Of a DNA stretch of 64,000 bases, positions 36,301-45,571 are shown one piece after another (position 1 is the first letter of the stretch; every line of letters begins with the position of its first letter). The notes below the pieces were generated by a model. It did not search any database. It was not told the DNA's origin and saw only the letters and a list, made by a program, of their open reading frames with translations. Source of the DNA: Acanthochromis polyacanthus. Taxonomy: Eukaryota; Chordata; Actinopteri; Pomacentridae. The position numbers and the translations under genes were made by a program. The stretch lies in contig NC_067115.1 of NCBI RefSeq assembly GCF_021347895.1, positions 15,013,876 to 15,077,875 of the forward strand, in the 5' to 3' direction.

Positions 36301-38068
36301 TGAAAGATTTCAGATAGACATTACCAGTTTTACTCTGTATTACATCATTTATTACAAGAGTGTCACATTTCCACAAGAGTGGAAAGCAATCCTGGATTTA
36401 ATTTTTTTTTTAATACTTATATCTATTTTGACATCATGTAAATATCTATTAATGCATTTATTTTAAGTCAGTGTATTTTAAAGGCCATGTCTCTCTCCGT
36501 TTGTCTGCTCTAGTTTCGTCTTCCTCCAGCTCTACCATTCTCCTTTCTTTGGGAATGAAGCCAACAAGCCGCTGCTGCTGCCCAAAACTCAGGTGAGGTG
36601 ACTTGTCTGGTTGTCGGAGAATCTGATCCAGTGCCATGTAAACAGCTTTACATTGTGTTTTCTCTGTGGTAGGTGATAGATCGTGCTGTGAAGGTTCTAG
36701 ACCAGATGCCTCCTTATGACACCCATAAGATTGGAGTCGTGTTTGTAGGAGCTGGTCAGGTGAGAATATAAGGGCCCTGATTGCAATTTAAATTGATAAT
36801 CATGGTCATGTAATTGCTGAATGCTCTGACTTCACGCTTTGATCTTCTTCAGGTTAACAATGAGGTCGCCATCCTGTCGAATGAGTACGGCTCGAACCGC
36901 TACGCCGCCTTGCTCACAGGCCTCGGTAAATTAATCCACTTGAAAGACTGTGACCCCGACCAGATCTTCCTCGGAGGACTGGACCAGTACGGAGATGACG
37001 GAGAGTTCACCTACTGCTGGCATGATGACATCATGCAAGGTTAGAGTGTCCATGACTGGATTGAAGGAATCACATTTATGGTCCTTTGTTTTGCACAGCC
37101 AGTCTGCTACGTGTTCTAAATAAGATCGTGTCTCTGCAGCCATCTTCCACATCGCCACACTGATGCCAAACAGGGAGAGCGACAAGGGCTGCTGCAACAA
37201 AAAACGGCACATTGGCAATGATTTTGTCATGGTGGTGTACAATGACTCCGGAGAGGACTACAAACTAGGCACGATCAAGGTAGACGCACACTCACGCGTG
37301 TCTAAGAATCTGAACTCTGCAGTGTACGTTTTCCTTCAGTGCATCGTCTTTTCTTATTCCCTCGTTCAGGGTCAGTTCAACTTTGTCGAAGTCATTATAA
37401 AACCACTGGATTATGAATGTAACCTCGTCACCCTTCAGTGCCGCAAAGGTGAGCTAATCTCCGTGTTTCTTTTCTCATCATGTTCCTGTTACAGTCAGTT
37501 ATGTTTTATTTTTATTCCTCCTTTTCAGACCTTGAGGGGTTAGTAGACACAACGGTGGTGAAAATTGTTTCAGACCGCAACCTTCCGCTGTTAGTCAGGC
37601 AGATGGCTCTGCATGCAAATGTAAGTTTTCACCTCATTTCTTTTTCTTGCGTGTTGTCAGACAAACTTAGACATATTTGACCTTTCTTTGTCTCCCCCCA
37701 GATGGCTTCTTTGGTGCATCAGTACAGAGCTAATCCCTCTGATGCATATGCCTCTAAGTGGCTTGCAAGATTACGACACATAAAGAGGATCAGGACCCGA
37801 GTAAGACCAACAGCAATTCTTCTTAATCACTGCTTTCACTGACTCATATTCTTGATTTCAACTGAACTTGATCCATCTCCCCTTCTCTGTTTTGCTTCAG
37901 GCCCAGGAAGATATCCAGTCTCGATCAACTCCTGGCATCTCGTTGACCCAAGGACACACTCAGCAGAACAAGTCGTTTCAGCAGAGCACTCCAGCGCCAA
38001 ACCCAGAAGCCTCGGGGCAGAGGAAAAGACTTGTATCAACAGTCGACGATTTCACAGATTTTGTTTGA
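8910..38068 (+). CDS. tsc2: TSC2, tuberin, GTPase-activating subunit of the TSC complex (complete, 41 coding exons)
   Basis: Tuberin with hamartin and TBC1D7 converts Rheb-GTP to Rheb-GDP at the lysosome and so inhibits mTORC1. Coding exons: 8910-9044, 9158-9244, 9341-9451, 9532-9679, 10279-10396, 10919-10967, 11862-11987, 12093-12166, 12278-12404, 13408-13551, 13638-13775, 13860-13963, 14099-14180, 14497-14652, 14758-14877, 17067-17189, 17301-17407, 17523-17688, 17954-18076, 18187-18321, 18565-18754, 18883-18976, 19061-19163, 20298-20392, 23382-23522, 26537-26698, 26810-26968, 29043-29155, 29589-29831, 31064-31312, 31996-32040, 33845-34002, 35516-36123, 36514-36592, 36673-36759, 36853-37039, 37140-37279, 37370-37448, 37529-37620, 37702-37800, 37901-38068. 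They sum to 5,664 bases (1,887 residues; human is 1,807) and every phase agrees. No frameshift or premature stop was seen. Confidence 0.97.
10401..10503 (+). repeat. (CA)n microsatellite
   Basis: About 100 bases of near-perfect CA dinucleotides starting only a few bases after the splice donor of TSC2 coding exon 5 (donor at 10397). It is likely length-polymorphic. Confidence 0.97.
10504..10778 (+). repeat. Interspersed repeat with telomere-like CCCTAA steps, flanked by CA arrays
   Basis: Contains CCCTAACCCTAACCTTAACC around 10570-10589, and several copies of GTCCCCACC/GGTGGGGAC-type words in both orientations (10521, 10684, 10700, 10721, 10753). It is bounded on both sides by CA microsatellites. 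It resembles a widespread fish repeat rather than unique intron sequence. Confidence 0.6.
10779..10860 (+). repeat. (CA)n microsatellite
   Basis: About 80 bases of CA dinucleotides in the same TSC2 intron as 10401-10503. Confidence 0.97.
11515..11704. mobile_element. Foldback (near-palindromic) element with 14-bp target duplication
   Basis: Arms of about 88 bases (11515-11602 and 11616-11704) are reverse complements with only a few mismatches, around a 13-base loop. The word TTCTGTTTAAAACA occurs exactly at 11501-11514 and again at 11699-11712, flanking the insert as a target-site duplication. It lies in a TSC2 intron. The arm sequence resembles a common fish repeat (TTTCGGCTTTTCCCTTCAGG). 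A 14-bp duplication suits LINE-type target-primed insertion more than a cut-and-paste transposon (inference). Confidence 0.85.
12548..13073. mobile_element. TTAA-bounded non-autonomous DNA element (piggyBac-like size class)
   Basis: TTAAGCTTCAGT at 12548-12559 and its exact reverse complement at 13062-13073 bound about 526 bp. Just inside the left end is a perfect 20-bp palindrome, GTGTACCGCCGGCGGTACAC (12558-12577). There is no transposase frame. A TTAA end suggests piggyBac-type target choice, but the superfamily is not proven. It lies in the TSC2 intron between coding exons 9 and 10. Confidence 0.6.
14878..17066 (+). other. tsc2: TSC2 intron 15 (after coding exon 15), carrying a LINE
   Basis: A 2.2 kb intron mostly filled by the RTE-like LINE fragment at about 15205-16591. 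The flanks 14878-15204 and 16600-17066 show no other feature. Confidence 0.75.
15205..16591 (+). mobile_element. Truncated RTE/BovB-type non-LTR retrotransposon, reverse-transcriptase part
   Basis: One frame runs from about 15143 to 15613, then a single TAA at 15614-15616, and continues in the same frame to 16639. Hallmarks: [34 protein letters not shown], the catalytic [16 protein letters not shown], and [15 protein letters not shown] near the thumb. The endonuclease domain is missing (5' truncation), and similarity stops after RVRWFGDL. One nonsense change in about 460 codons implies a fairly young insert. It is in sense orientation inside TSC2. Confidence 0.9.
17067..20392 (+). CDS. tsc2: TSC2 coding exons 16-24: central tuberin domain and first AKT site
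   Basis: About 378 residues of the conserved tuberin domain, with segments such as [57 protein letters not shown] and [21 protein letters not shown] Pro/Ala/Ser-rich insert lies in exon 18. Exon 24 ends in [13 protein letters not shown]; Ser945 is the equivalent of human Ser939, an AKT site with the RxRxxS pattern. All nine exons keep phase. Confidence 0.93.
19430..19575 (-). repeat. Degenerate tRNA-derived SINE-like sequence
   Basis: The minus strand shows an A-box-like AGTTGAGTGGTTAGGGGG and a B-box-like CGTTTCAATTCTC, about as far apart as in a tRNA-derived SINE. Heavily decayed; assignment is tentative. Confidence 0.4.
20393..23381 (+). other. tsc2: TSC2 intron 24
   Basis: A 3 kb intron. 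It has an RFX X-box pair at 20485-20498 and 20552-20565, an AT-rich stretch with many AAATAGT/GATAAAT words at about 21590-21960, and a C-rich, TC-rich polypyrimidine zone at about 22980-23380 before the cassette exon. No further coding exon recognised. Confidence 0.6.
20485..20498 (+). promoter_or_regulatory. Perfect RFX-type X-box motif in a TSC2 intron
   Basis: GTTGCCAAGGTAAC matches the palindromic RFX X-box pattern (GTTGCC, two bases, GGTAAC). A second, imperfect one, GTTGCCATGGTGAT, lies 67 bases downstream at 20552-20565. Binding is not shown. Confidence 0.4.
23382..23522 (+). CDS. tsc2: TSC2 coding exon 25, phase-symmetric cassette with AKT site
   Basis: 141 bases (47 codons), phase 2 at both ends, so skipping keeps frame. 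It encodes an Ala/Lys-rich start, then [20 protein letters not shown] and [11 protein letters not shown]. Ser991 corresponds to human Ser981, an AKT site. Human exon 25 (129 bases) is alternatively spliced, so this exon probably is too. The acceptor lies in a pyrimidine-rich context. Directly downstream, after the donor GTTAGA, is a 16-base A run. Confidence 0.9.
24316..24362 (+). repeat. (CA)n microsatellite
   Basis: About 45 bases of CA dinucleotides. Confidence 0.95.
25678..26242 (+). repeat. Diverged ~300-bp tandem duplication in a TSC2 intron
   Basis: Copy 1 is about 25678-25940 and copy 2 about 25980-26242, offset 302. Shared words include GCACATGCAGT, CATCAAAAT-TGTCACAAAAC and CTATGAGGACACTAATACCA. 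The copies differ at many positions, so the event is old. Between them sits the exon-27-like fragment (25939-25978). Confidence 0.8.
25939..25978 (+). pseudogene. Stray fragment of TSC2 coding exon 27
   Basis: These 40 bases match the first ~39 bases of coding exon 27 (26810 onward), including AGAGTTCCTCTTGGCAGGAG. They differ by two substitutions and a one-base insertion that would shift the frame. The fragment lies upstream of exons 26 and 27, so it cannot be part of the normal message; read as a non-functional partial duplicate. Confidence 0.75.
26537..31312 (+). CDS. tsc2: TSC2 coding exons 26-30: regulatory middle region
   Basis: Exons 26537-26698, 26810-26968, 29043-29155, 29589-29831 and 31064-31312. 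Conserved blocks: [85 protein letters not shown] and [18 protein letters not shown] with NMPLQELS. Between them are Ser/Pro/Ala-rich, poorly conserved linkers that probably are disordered. Confidence 0.93.
26969..29042 (+). other. tsc2: TSC2 intron 27
   Basis: A 2.1 kb intron. Unique-looking AT-rich sequence up to about 28080, then the inverted-repeat element at 28095-28913. No coding exon recognised. Confidence 0.65.
28095..28913. mobile_element. ~0.82 kb DNA-transposon-like element with inverted ends
   Basis: The arm TACGGACCCGGACCCGTAGC at 28105-28124 is the reverse complement of 28884-28903 with one mismatch. The left end has a further nested inverted repeat (GTAGCCTGTGGCCTAC), and the right end repeats CCGTACCTCTAG twice. 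Inside the left part, an ATTAATGAGCCGGC segment of about 60 bases is duplicated in tandem (28153 and 28213). CG content is higher than in the surrounding intron. Short frames exist on both strands, but none is a transposase I recognise. Confidence 0.65.
29832..31063 (+). other. tsc2: TSC2 intron 29
   Basis: A 1.2 kb AT-rich intron. The only standout is a perfect 15-bp inverted repeat at 30681-30714. Confidence 0.6.
30681..30714. repeat. Perfect 15-bp inverted repeat with 4-base loop
   Basis: CTCTCCTGCTCTATG (30681-30695), loop CTCA, then CATAGAGCAGGAGAG (30700-30714). It lies inside TSC2 intron 29. The stem is too short for an ordinary microRNA precursor. Confidence 0.85.
31313..33844 (+). 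other. tsc2: Introns around TSC2 cassette exon 31
   Basis: 31313-31995 has a long T run at about 31780-31797. 32041-33844 has, at about 32582-32622, a GAATTTCCCTTCGGGGATGA tail typical of fish retroelement ends, with nothing else recognised. Confidence 0.5.
31996..32040 (+). CDS. tsc2: TSC2 coding exon 31, short phase-symmetric cassette
   Basis: Only 45 bases, phase 1 at both ends. It encodes [14 protein letters not shown]; the LHRS(I/V)SWA motif is conserved in human exon 31 (69 bases), which is alternatively spliced. The acceptor follows a C run and the donor is GTACCG. In-frame joining to exons 30 and 32 gives ...[27 protein letters not shown]..., matching the human order. The exon is shorter than in human because the Ser-rich stretch before the motif is reduced. 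Confidence 0.88.
33845..36123 (+). CDS. tsc2: TSC2 coding exons 32-33: phospho-rich linker before the GAP domain
   Basis: Exons 33845-34002 and 35516-36123. Starts [11 protein letters not shown], then [13 protein letters not shown] across the exon joint (the AMPK/GSK3 phosphorylation region in mammals), [14 protein letters not shown], and [17 protein letters not shown] with Thr1541 at the position of human AKT site Thr1462. Exon 33 is 608 bases, against 488 in human. The extra length is a low-complexity linker rich in Gly, Gln, Pro and Ala. Confidence 0.93.
34139..35225 (+). mobile_element. Decayed Tc1-like transposon, same strand as TSC2
   Basis: Frames with stops and shifts read [20 protein letters not shown] (34470s) and [16 protein letters not shown] (34710s), which are the catalytic-region signatures of Tc1 transposases; the second has lost the usual Asn and Pro of the QDNDPKHT motif. 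The right end, around 35199-35226, reads GTGTATTCACTTTTGCTGAA followed by TACTGTA, a Tc1-type terminal repeat. No matching left end was found. It is inactive. Confidence 0.8.
36514..38068 (+). CDS. tsc2: TSC2 coding exons 34-41: Rap/Ran-GAP catalytic domain and C-terminus
   Basis: The domain begins [14 protein letters not shown] and continues through [79 protein letters not shown] and [18 protein letters not shown]. Asn1722 in the GND motif (exon 37) is the catalytic 'Asn thumb', human Asn1643. The end, [17 protein letters not shown], keeps the RSK-type site (Ser1878, human Ser1798). Intact; the GAP activity should be retained. Confidence 0.96.
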
Positions 38069-38148
38069 TTACATTACTTGTCCTGGCAGACACACTTGCA
38101 TACACATGAACACTGACAGGGTGTGTTTGTGTGTAAATATGTGAATGG

Positions 38149-38154
38149 AATAAA
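38149..38154 (+). terminator. tsc2: TSC2 polyadenylation signal
   Basis: AATAAA lies 81 bases after the stop codon, with a GT-rich stretch shortly downstream (GGGGTTGTGCTC). This implies a very short 3' UTR. Confidence 0.7.
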
Positions 38155-38169
38155 AAATGACCATGAAGA

Positions 38170-39959
38170 AGGTTTGAAATGTGGGGTTGTGCTCTTTCTC
38201 ATTCGCTGAAGAAGAAATCGGAGCCCAAGTGTACCTCTTACCCTTGCTATGTTTGAATGTAATTGCTATTGCTGTAATAATGTATCAGACGCAACGTAAA
38301 AGCTTTTCAGTTCAATTCAGTTATATTTACCCTGTGCTTCTTCCTAATAGTTAGAGCGGGTAATCATCTGAATCTGCAGCTCCCCTCAGCAGCTTCATTC
38401 AGCCATTTACTGAAAAGGCATCACAAATGATCACTCTGGCCCCATGGACAACAGTGATGCCACATTTAGTTATCCTGTTTTATGGTATTTATACATTTTT
38501 GTGAATATTTCACCAAGATAATTAGCTACAGGTCAAGTTAATATAATGCCAAAAAGGCAAACAAACGTGGCCTATTTCATCAGAAATCATCAGGGGCTTT
38601 TGTGTGACTGTCTCTAATTTGCTTGAAACTTTTAATTTATAAACTGGATATTTAACATCTGTGAAATTTCAGCTTGATACAGGAAATACTCTGAGACAAC
38701 ATATTTTGAAACAGGCCCTGTGCAGTCATCCTCCATCAAATCATCCCATCCGTCTTCACAATCCTCACTTGTGACTTAGAGGTTTTTCTGATTTAACAGG
38801 CTGTTCTGAATATTCTGTCAATTTTCTTGAGCAGCCTTTTGAAAGTAGTTACATAAATGTCAACCATTCATCGCTGTTATAAATTTACCTTTGAGTGCAA
38901 AAGTAAATGACTTTCACACAGAAAACTAACTGTAAAAAAGTGTTCCACTCCGAGAAATGGGTAAAGTGTAGAATGCACACATATATTGCCAGTCAAAGGT
39001 TTGGACACACTTTGTCATTCAAATGAATAAGAAAATGTGTACACACTTTTGAGTTGTGTACTTGCCTTCAAATAGTTCACTGAGCAGAAAGCAGAATTTT
39101 TGCATTAGAATATGATTCTTAAACAAAAAAACATGGTGTACATCTGTGTGAGACCTGTACCACAGTTTACCTGAAATGTAGATATTTGGTTACATCCTTC
39201 TGCTTATTGAGATTAATATCCAATAGAGATTTGTTACACTTGGAGTCACTCTTTGCCACATGTGTCTTCCAGATGCATAAGTTGGTAGCTTCGCATAGTC
39301 CAGGTGTGAATGTCGCATACAATAAATGATGCCAGTAGACCAGTGCTATCTCTAAGGCACTCTCGCATCTATGGGGGTGCAGCTGCAGTACTGTGCAAAG
39401 TGGTCTGGAGAATAATTTCTGGCATATGAGAGGAAAAACAAGAAAAATCTTTAAAAGAAAAGCTGCTGAAATACAACTACACTGGCATTGCCTAATGTCC
39501 TAAATACTGAAGCAGGGCAGCCGCGGCTCTTTTCCCACCTAAAACATTTTACTTGGTGTCCAGGCCTTTCTTTTGTTACTTCTTTAAGTCCCCATATAAC
39601 ACGTTCGTGTAACGCATGCCAAGTAGCTGGTTTGGCCTCAAACCCAAAGACTGAGCAGCTTCCTCTTTGTATGCCATGATTCCCTTGTTGATTGGAGCCG
39701 CATCTGCTTAACTAGAAAACCTTATATCACTGCACAGAAACACAAATGTTTTTCACCATTCCTTTACTGGTGATGCCCTTTGGAAATTTTGCAGATTTTA
39801 GGAAAACCAAAAAATAAACAAATAGAACAGAAAGAAAGCATAGCTGTGATCAAGTAGCTGTATGTAAACAGGAAAGACCCCCAAGGAAATCCACAAAGAC
39901 ATAGTCAACACACTTGGTAAGGCCTCCCCTGCTGATTTAAAGTGGACACCCAAAATCCG
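38170..39959. other. Spacer between TSC2 and the minisatellite
   Basis: No gene seen. At about 38985-39060 the sequence TTGCCAGTCAAAGGTTTGGA followed by CACAC resembles a Tc1-type terminal repeat common in fish, suggesting a small remnant. The rest looks unique and AT-rich. Confidence 0.55.
38985..39060. repeat. Tc1-like terminal-repeat remnant
   Basis: CAGTCAAAGGTTTGGACACA is close to the well-known fish Tc1 end sequence. No transposase or second end was identified. Confidence 0.5.
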
Positions 39960-41860
39960 TGACTGCGGACAAACTATAACGTTTTTGTCTATTTTCAGAC
40001 GACTTACTAAACTCTGACGTTTGTTTTCATTGCCGGACAAAAAATGTTTTTTTTTTGTCCATTTTCGGACGGCATGCTAAACTATGACATTTTTTGTCCA
40101 TTTTCAGGAGACATACTAAACTGACATCTTTTGTCCATTTTCGGACGACATACTAAACTATGAAGATTGTTTTAATTGTCGGAAAATAATGGCATTTTTT
40201 GTCCATTTTCGGACGACATACTAAACTGACGTTTTTTGTCCATTTTCGGACGACATACTAAACTATGACGTTTTTTGTTCATTTTTGAACGACATATGAA
40301 CCTATGATGTATTTTGTCCATTTTCGGACGACATACTAAACTATGACGTTTTTGTCCATTTTCGGACGACATACTAAACTATGATGTTTTTTGTCCATTT
40401 TCGGCCGACATACTAAACTATGACGTTTTTTTGTTCATTTTTGAACGACATATGAAACTATGACATTTTTTGTCCATTTTCGGACGACATACTAAACTAT
40501 AACATTTTTGTCTATTTTCAGGAGACATACTAAACTGACATCTTTTGTCCATTTTCGGACGACATACTAAACTATGAAGATTGTTTTAATTGTCGGAAAA
40601 TAATGGCATTTTTTGTCCATTTTCGGACGACATACTAAACTGACGTTTTTTGTCCATTTTCGGACGACATACTAAACTATGACGTTTTTTGTTCATTTTT
40701 GAACGACATATGAACCTATGATGTTTTTTGTCCATTTTCGGACGACATACTAAACTATGACGTTTTTGTCCATTTTCGGACGACATACTAAACTATGATG
40801 TTTTTTGTCCATTTTCGGCCGACATACTAAACTATGACGTTTTTTTGTTCATTTTTGAACGACATATGAAACTATGACATTTTTGTCCATTTTCGGACGA
40901 CATACTAAACTATGACATTTTTGTCTATTTTCAGGAGACATACTAAACTGACATCTTTTGTCCATTTTCGGACGACATACTAAACTATGAAGATTGTTTT
41001 AATTGTCGGAAAATAATGGCAGTTTTTGTCCATTTTCGGACGACATACTAAACTGACGTTTTTTGTCCATTTTCGGACGACATACTAAACTATGACGTTT
41101 TTGTCCATTTTCGGATGACATACTAAACTTTGTCGTTTTTTGTCCATTTTCGGATGACATACTAAACTATGACATCTTTTGCCCATTTTCGGACGACATA
41201 CTAAACTATGAAGATTGTTTAAATTGTCGGACAAATAATGGCATTTTTTGTCCATTTTCGGACGACATACGAAACTATGACGTTTTTTTGTCCATTTTCG
41301 GACAACATACTAAACTATGACGTTTTTTTGTCCATTTTCGGACGACATGCTAAACTATGAAGATTGTTTAAATTGTCGGACAAATAATGGCATTTTTTGT
41401 CCATTTTCGGACGACATACTAAACTATGACGTTTTTTTGTCCATTTTCGGACGACATACTAAACTGACGTTTTTTTGTCCATTTTCGGACGACATACTAA
41501 ACTATGACGTTTTTGTCCATTTTCAGACGACATACTAAACTATGACGTTTTTGTCCATTTTCGGATGACATACTAAACTGACATTTTTTGTCCATTTTCA
41601 GACGAGATACTAAACTATGACGTTTTTTGTTCATTTTTGAACAACATACCAAACTATGACGTTTTTTGTCCATTTTCGGACGACATACAAAACTGACGTT
41701 TTTTGTTCATTTTTGAACGACATATGAAACTATGACATTTTCTGTCCATTTTCGGACGACATACTAGACTATGACGTTTTTGTCTATTTTCAGGAGACAT
41801 ACTAAACTGACATCTTTTGTCCATTTTCGGACAACATACTAAACTATGACATTTTTTGTT

Positions 41861-42057
41861 AATATTAATTTTTAGGCCTATTTTCATCTTTTATTTGATA
41901 GTTGAAGTAGGAGAGAGACAGGAAATGGGGGAGAAGAGTGTGGGAAAGATATGCAGCAAATGGGCACGAGTGGGAATCGAACCCGGGTCACTGCATTGGA
42001 GACCAGCCCCTATATGTGGTTCACCTGCTTAACCCACTGAGCTATACAGGTGCACCG
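41861..42057 (-). mobile_element. tRNA-derived SINE copy 1 in minisatellite
   Basis: Read on the minus strand: an A-box-like TATAGCTCAGTGGGTTAAGC, a B-box-like GGGTTCGATTCCC, then a body with TTTCCTGTCTCTCTCC and an AT-rich tail. This is a pol III-type SINE of about 195 bases. Flanks are minisatellite units. Confidence 0.85.
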
Positions 42058-42560
42058 TTTGTTGTTCATTTTCAGACGACATATGAAACTATGACGTCTG
42101 TTTTGAATGTTGGGACAAAAAATGGCATTTTTTGTCCATTTTCAGACGACATACTAAACGATGACGTTTTTTTTGTCCATTTTCGGGCAACATACTAAAC
42201 TATGATGTTTTTGTCCATTTTTGGACGACATACTAAACGATGACGTTTTTTTTGTCCATTTTCGGACGACATACTAAACTATGACTTTTTTTGTCCATTT
42301 TCGGACGACATACTAAACTATGACGTTTTTGTCTGTTTTCAGGAGACATACTAAACTGACATCTTTTGTCTATTTTCGGACAACATACTAAACTGACATT
42401 TTTTGTCCATTTTCGGACGACATACTAAACTATGACTTTTTTTGTCCATTTTCGGACGACATACTAAACTATGACGTTTTTGTCTATTTTCAGGAGACAT
42501 ACTAAACTGACATCTTTTGTCCATTTTCGGACAACATACTAAACTATGACATTTTTTGTT

Positions 42561-42757
42561 AATATTAATTTTTAGGCCTATTTTCATCTTTTATTTGATA
42601 GTTGAAGTAAGAGAGACACAGGAAATGGGGGAGAAGAGTGTGGGAAAGACATGCAGCAAATGGGCATGAGCGGGACTCGAACCCAGGTTGCTGCGTCAGA
42701 GACCAGCCCCTATATGTGGTTCACCTGCTTAACCCACTGAGCTATACAGGTGCACCG
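42561..42757 (-). mobile_element. tRNA-derived SINE copy 2 in minisatellite
   Basis: Same element and same orientation as copy 1; it shares subtype differences (GCGGGACTCGAACCCAGG in place of the more common B-box region) with copy 6 at 45375. Confidence 0.85.
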
Positions 42758-43129
42758 TTTGTTGTTCATTTTTGGACGACATACGAAACTATGACGTCTG
42801 TTTTGAATGTTGGGACAAAAAATGGCATTTTTCCATTTTCAGACGACATAGTAAACTATGACGTTTTTTGTTCATTTTTGAACAACATACGAACCTATGA
42901 TGTTTTTTGTCCATTTTCGGACAACATACTAAACTGACATTTTTTGTCCATTTTCGGATGACATACTAAACTATGACGTTTGTTTTCATTGTCGGACAAA
43001 AAATGGTGTTTTTTGTCCATTTTCGGACGACATACTAAACTGACGTTTTTGTCTATTTTCAGGAGACATACTAAACTGAGATCTTTTGTCCATTTTCGGA
43101 CAACATACTAAACTATGACATTTTTTGTT

Positions 43130-43324
43130 AATATTAATTTTTAGGCCTATTTTCATCTTTTATTTGATAGTTGAAGTAGGAGAGAGACAGGAAATGGGGG
43201 AGAAGAGTGTGGGAAAGATATGCAGCAAATGGGCACGAGCAGGAATCGAACCCGGGTCACTGCATTGGAGACCAGCCCCTATATGTGGTTCACCTGCTTA
43301 ACCCACTGAGCTATACAGGCGTAT
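43130..43324 (-). mobile_element. tRNA-derived SINE copy 3 in minisatellite
   Basis: Same element; with its flanking units it forms a 569-bp block that is almost identical to the block holding copy 4. Confidence 0.85.
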
Positions 43325-43698
43325 TGTTTGTTGTTCATTTTTGGACGACATACGAAACTATGACGTCTGTTTTGAATGTTGGGACAAAAAATGGCATTTT
43401 TCCATTTTCAGACGATATAGTAAACTATGACGTTTTTTGTTCATTTTTGAACAACATACGAACCTATGATGTTTTTTGTCCATTTTCGGACAACATACTA
43501 AACTGACATTTTTTGTCCATTTTCGGATGACATACTAAACTATGACGTTTGTTTTCATTGTCGGACAAAAAATGGTGTTTTTTGTCCATTTTCGGACGAC
43601 ATACTAAACTGACGTTTTTGTCTATTTTCAGGAGACATACTAAACTGAGATCTTTTGTCCATTTTCGGACAACATACTAAACTATGACATTTTTTGTT

Positions 43699-43893
43699 AA
43701 TATTAATTTTTAGGCCTATTTTCATCTTTTATTTGATAGTTGAAGTAGGAGAGAGACAGGAAATGGGGGAGAAGAGTGTGGGAAAGATATGCAGCAAATG
43801 GGCACGAGCAGGAATTGAACCCGGGTCACTGCATTGGAGACCAGCCCCTATATGTGGTTCACCTGCTTAACCCACTGAGCTATACAGGCGTAT
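43699..43893 (-). mobile_element. tRNA-derived SINE copy 4 in minisatellite
   Basis: Nearly identical to copy 3, one period (569 bp) downstream; the B-box region reads GGAATTGAACCCGGG, with one change. Confidence 0.85.
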
Positions 43894-44141
43894 TGTTTGT
43901 TGTTCATTTTTGGACGACATACGAAAGTATGACGTTTGTTTTGATTGTTTATTTTCAGATGACATACTAAACTATGACGTTTTTTGTTCATTTTTGAACG
44001 ACATATGAAACTATGACATTTTCTGTCCATTTTCGGACGATATACTAAGCTATGACGTTTTTGTCTATTTTCAGGAGACATACTAAACTGACATCTTTTG
44101 TCCATTTTCGGACAACATACTAAACTATGACATTTTTTGTT

Positions 44142-44336
44142 AATATTAATTTTTAGGCCTATTTTCATCTTTTATTTGATAGTTGAAGTAGGAGAGAGAC
44201 AGGAAATGGGGGAGAAGAGTGTGGGAAAGATATGCAGCAAATGGGCACGAGCAGGAATCGAACCCGGGTCACTGCGTCGGAGACCAGCCCCTATATGTGG
44301 TTCACCTGCTTAACCCACTGAGCTATACAGGCGTAT
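44142..44336 (-). mobile_element. tRNA-derived SINE copy 5 in minisatellite
   Basis: Same element and orientation, 443 bp after copy 4, with the same left and right flanking words. Confidence 0.85.
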
Positions 44337-45374
44337 TGTTTGTTGTTTATTTTTGGACGACATACGAAAGTATGACGTTTGTTTTGATTGTTTATTTTCA
44401 GATGACATACTAAACTATGATATTTTTTGTTCATTTTTGAACGACATATGAACCTATGATGTTTTTGTCTATTTTCAGGAGACACACTAAACTGACATCT
44501 TTTGTCCATTTTCGGACGACATACTAAAGTGACGTTTTTTGTCCATTTTCAGACGACATACTAAACTGTGACGTTTTGTCCATTTTCAGATGACATACTA
44601 AACTATGACGTTTTTTATCCATTTTCGGACGACATATTAAACTATGACGTTTTTTTGTCCATTTTGGATGACATATTAAACTATGACTTTTTTTGTCCAT
44701 TTTGGATGACATACTAAACTATGACGTTTTTGTCCATTTTCGGATGACATACTAAACTATGACATTTTTTGTCCATTTTCGGACGACATACTAAACTATG
44801 AGGTTTTTGTCCATTTTTGGACAACAAACTAAACTATGAGGTTTTTTTGTCCATTTTCAGACAACATACTAAACTGACATTTTTTGTCCATTTTCCAACG
44901 ACATACTAAACTACGACTTTTTTTGTTCATTTTTGAACAACATACCAAACTATTTTTTTAGTCCATTTTTGGACAACATACTAAGCTATGACATTTTTGT
45001 CCATTTTCGGACGACATACTAAACTAAGACGTTTTCGTCTATTTTCAGACAACATACCAAACTATGACATTTTTTGTCCATTTTTGGACGACATACTAAA
45101 CTATGACGTTTGTTTTCATTGTCGGACAAAAAAATGGCGTTTTTTGTCCATTTTCGGACGACATACTAAACTATGACATTTTTTGTTCATTTTTGAACAA
45201 CATACCAAACTATTTTTTTAGTCCATTTTTGGACGACATACTAAACTATGACATTTTTGTCCATTTTCGGGCGACATACTAAACTATGACGTTTTTGTCT
45301 ATTTTCAGGAGACATACTAAACTGACATCTTTTGTCCATTTTCGGACAACATACTAAACTATGACATTTTTTGT

Positions 45375-45571
45375 TAATATTAATTTTTAGGCCTATTTTC
45401 ATCTTTTATTTGATAGTTGAAGTAAGAGAGACACAGGAAATGGGGGAGAAGAGTGTGGGAAAGACATGCAGCAAATGGGCATGAGCGGGACTCGAACCCA
45501 GGTTGCTGCGTCAGAGACCAGCCCCTATATGTGGTTCACCTGCTTAACCCACTGAGCTATACAGGTGCACC
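45375..45571 (-). mobile_element. tRNA-derived SINE copy 6 in minisatellite
   Basis: Same subtype as copy 2 (42561); copies 2 and 6 and their downstream units translate identically over 99 codons, pointing to recent duplication or conversion. Confidence 0.85.
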